A DNA stretch of 64,000 nt from Chrysophaeum taylorii (Eukaryota > Sar > Pelagophyceae > Pelagomonadales > Pelagomonadaceae), in assembly GCA_029834535.1 (NCBI GenBank), contig JAQMWT010000013.1, positions 1 to 64,000 on the forward strand, in the 5' to 3' direction. Shown here piece after piece: positions 62,058 through 64,000 of the stretch. The notes under the pieces are model-generated. The model saw nothing but the letters and a program-made list of their open reading frames with translations. It was not told the DNA's origin and did not search any database. Each line of letters opens with the position of its first letter. The stretch's first letter is position 1. Both the position numbers and the translations under genes were made by a program.

Positions 62058-62597
62058 ATGTACGAGCAGTTTCCTGTTGTGGCGGGCGAGTTGTCTCTGG
62101 ATCCGGCGCAGATGCAGGACCCCGGGGTGTCTGCGGCGGCGGCGGGTTTGCGCGGGGGGGCGTCGGGCGCGGCGTCGTTTGACGTGGACATCGAGGACGT
62201 GGTCGCGTCGAATTCGCGGCTGCTGGTCGCGATCTCGCAGGGGGATTACCTGACGTACAAGCATCTCGTGGACGAGAAGTTGACCTGTTTCGAGCCCGAG
62301 GGGTGCGGTCACTTGGTCCAGGGGTTGGACTTTCACAAGTACTACTTTGACCGAAGTAAGCGGGAGGCGTCGAGCGAGACGGGAAACGTGAGCGTCGTCC
62401 AGCCGCACGTGCGGATCTTCGGGGACACGGCGTTGATGGCGTACGTGCGATTGGTGCAGGTTGGGGGAAAGACGGCCCGGTACGAGGAGACGCGACTTTG
62501 GCGTCGGACGAACCAGCCTGACGCCGTAACGAGCCTCGGCAAGTGGAAGCTCGTCCACTTCCACCGGTCGAGCCCCAAGACCTCCTTCGCCCCCTAA
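62058..62597 (+). CDS. Stand-alone CaMKII association (hub) domain protein (179 aa)
   Basis: ATG at 62058 (MYEQFPVVAGELSLDPAQMQ). Residues about 50-178 match the hub domain of Ca2+/calmodulin-dependent kinase II: SRLLVAISQGDYLTYKHLVD, CFEPEGCGHLVQGLDFHKYY, QPHVRIFGDTALMAYVRLVQ, YEETRLWRR, and GKWKLVHFHRS. In CaMKII this domain assembles 12-14 kinase subunits; here no kinase or calmodulin-binding segment is attached, as in other single-domain members of the SnoaL/NTF2-like fold. The first 45 residues are Ala/Gly-rich with LRGG. It is separated from the previous stop by 16 bp, so the two genes need separate short promoters or a bicistronic transcript. Confidence 0.88.
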   Translation: MYEQFPVVAGELSLDPAQMQDPGVSAAAAGLRGGASGAASFDVDIEDVVASNSRLLVAISQGDYLTYKHLVDEKLTCFEPEGCGHLVQGLDFHKYYFDRSKREASSETGNVSVVQPHVRIFGDTALMAYVRLVQVGGKTARYEETRLWRRTNQPDAVTSLGKWKLVHFHRSSPKTSFAP

Positions 62598-62702
62598 TTA
62601 ATTAAGAAACGGATCTCTTTTTTGTAAACGGCGACTCTCCTCGAAGAAGAAGAAGACGACGACGCGCTAATAACATTTCTGCTGTGTTGTTCGAAGCAAC
62701 AT

Positions 62703-64000
62703 ATGGCTGGGCTTGGGCTTGACGGGGAGCGTCGGAGTGGGAAGGAAGTGCGGGCGGAGAACGTGACCGCGACGACGGCGATAGCGAACATCGTCAAGTC
62801 GTCGCTGGGACCGGTGGGCCTCGACAAGATGCTGGTGGACGAGGTGGGGGACATGACGATAACGAACGACGGCGCGACGATCCTGCAGCGGCTGGAGGTG
62901 GAGCACCCCGCGGCCAAGGTTTTGGTGGAGCTCGCGCAACTCCAGGACTCTGAAGTCGGGGACGGAACGACGTCGGTGGTACTCGTCGCGGCCGAGCTTC
63001 TCAAGCGAGGGAACGAACTGGTAAAGAGCGGGATTCACCCGACGACGATAATGTCGGGGTTTCGGCTCGCCCTCAAGGAGGCCGTCAAGTGCGTCAAGTC
63101 GACGCTGATGGTGCCGACCGACGAGCTCGGCGACGAGGCGGTGGCGAACGCGGCCAAGACGGCGATGGCGTCCAAGCTGCTGGCGCCGCACGACGAGTTT
63201 TGGTCGCGGCTGGCCGTGGACGCCGTGCGATCGGTGCGTACCGAGACGGCCGACGGCAAGGCGCGGTACCCCGTGTCGGCGATCCATATCCTCAAGGCCC
63301 ACGGCAAATCGTCGTTGGAGAGCGAGCTCGTTACGAACGGGTTCGCCATAAACGCGTGTCGCGCCGCGCAGGGCATGCCGACCGTGGTCAAGGACGCGAA
63401 GATCGCGCTCCTGGACTTTCCGCTCCAGCGCCACAAGGTCTCGCTCGGCGTCTCCGTCGAGGTCGAAGACGTGGCCGAGGTCGAGGGTATCCGGCAGCGG
63501 GAGATGGACATCACCAAGGAGCGCGTCGAGAAGATTCTCGCGGCGGGCGCCAACGTCGTCCTGACCACAAAGGGCATCGACGACACTTGCCTCAAGTATT
63601 TCGTCGAGGCCGGGGCCATCGCGGCGCGCCGCGTGAAGAAGGAGGACCTCAACCGCCTCGCGCGCGCGACGGGCGGCCAGGTCGCCGTCACGCTCGCCGA
63701 CACGGAGGGCAACGAGACCTTCGATCCTGCCTGCCTCGGACGCGCCGCCTCGGTCGGCGAGGAGCGCGTCGGCGACAGCGAGATGATATACATCCGCGGG
63801 ACGGCCAACACGAAAGCGACGACCGTCGTCCTGCGCGGAGCCAACGAGTTTCATCTCGACGAAATCGATCGCTCCCTCCACGACGTCCTCATGGTCGTCA
63901 AGAGGGTCCTCGAGAGCGCAGCCGTCGTCGCCGGCGGTGGCGCGGTCGAGGCGGCCCTCTCCATCTTCCTCGAGTCCTTCGCCCACTCCCTCGGCACCCG
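62703..64000 (+). CDS. CCT1: T-complex protein 1 subunit alpha (CCT1), partial
   Basis: ATG at 62703 (MAGLGLDGERRSGKEVRAEN); the frame runs past the window end, about 432 codons of the usual 540-560. CCT1 is one of eight subunits of the cytosolic chaperonin that folds actin and tubulin in an ATP-dependent cage. Group II chaperonin signatures are all present: SSLGPVGLDKMLVDEVGDMT, ITNDGATIL, EVGDGTTSVVLVAAELL (ATP site), DFPLQRHKVSLGVSVE, VVLTTKGIDDTCLKYFVEAG and the start of the second equatorial part, ESAAVVAGGGAVEAAL. The alpha assignment comes from DFPLQ..K and GPVGLDKMLVDE. The 105-bp spacer before it is purine-rich. Confidence 0.93.
   Translation, partial: MAGLGLDGERRSGKEVRAENVTATTAIANIVKSSLGPVGLDKMLVDEVGDMTITNDGATILQRLEVEHPAAKVLVELAQLQDSEVGDGTTSVVLVAAELLKRGNELVKSGIHPTTIMSGFRLALKEAVKCVKSTLMVPTDELGDEAVANAAKTAMASKLLAPHDEFWSRLAVDAVRSVRTETADGKARYPVSAIHILKAHGKSSLESELVTNGFAINACRAAQGMPTVVKDAKIALLDFPLQRHKVSLGVSVEVEDVAEVEGIRQREMDITKERVEKILAAGANVVLTTKGIDDTCLKYFVEAGAIAARRVKKEDLNRLARATGGQVAVTLADTEGNETFDPACLGRAASVGEERVGDSEMIYIRGTANTKATTVVLRGANEFHLDEIDRSLHDVLMVVKRVLESAAVVAGGGAVEAALSIFLESFAHSLGT

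Overview
The window looks like nuclear DNA of a unicellular eukaryote, most likely a heterokont alga (pelagophyte-like). The basis is indirect: very GC-rich, apparently intron-poor genes on both strands with 60-330 bp between them; proteins full of Asp, Ala and Arg runs; eukaryotic signature genes (giant HECT ligase, SLC35A-type nucleotide-sugar transporter, PRMT9-like enzyme, CCT-alpha, IQ/WW proteins); and at least one precursor with a hydrophobic leader ending in Ser-Phe, the kind of bipartite plastid presequence used by algae with secondary red plastids. The exact genus cannot be read from the sequence, and haptophytes are not excluded.

Layout. (1) 1-13.2 kb is a transposon island: tandem minus-strand Helitron copies with iteron-like arrays, a degenerate minisatellite, two unrecognised coding-like segments, another Helitron ending in a long ACAG microsatellite, and a decayed Mutator-like (MULE) transposase. 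(2) 13.8-31.6 kb is a gene island: a 5456-residue HECT E3 ligase in one open frame and an SLC35A-type transporter, both minus strand. (3) 31.7-46.9 kb is a second transposon island, partly AT-rich: a Helitron carrying a SINE-like insertion with target-site duplication and a LINE-like insertion with a PD-(D/E)xK-type endonuclease tail, three more copies of the SINE-like family, several tandem duplications, and possibly one or two spliced small genes near 43.7-45.4 kb. (4) 47.0-64.0 kb is a dense gene island: a probable plastid-targeted WSG-repeat protein, a large IQ/WW/B-box protein, a bacterial-type HNH nuclease, a beta-propeller carbohydrate-enzyme-like protein, a thioredoxin, a PRMT9-like methyltransferase, a coiled-coil/LRR protein, a stand-alone CaMKII hub domain, and the start of CCT1/TCP-1 alpha, cut by the window end.

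The genes do not form one pathway. Some look functionally adjacent (ubiquitin ligase, protein methylation, chaperonin; cytoskeletal or flagellar-type IQ, p25-like and coiled-coil proteins), but that is only suggestive. The clearest unusual biology is in the mobile-element islands: head-to-tail Helitrons with iteron-like repeats, and a SINE-like family with a GTTA tail whose 12-bp target-site duplication can be checked against an intact empty site inside this same window. No CRISPR array, rRNA or convincing tRNA gene was seen. Starts given for genes are the first in-frame ATG unless stated otherwise.
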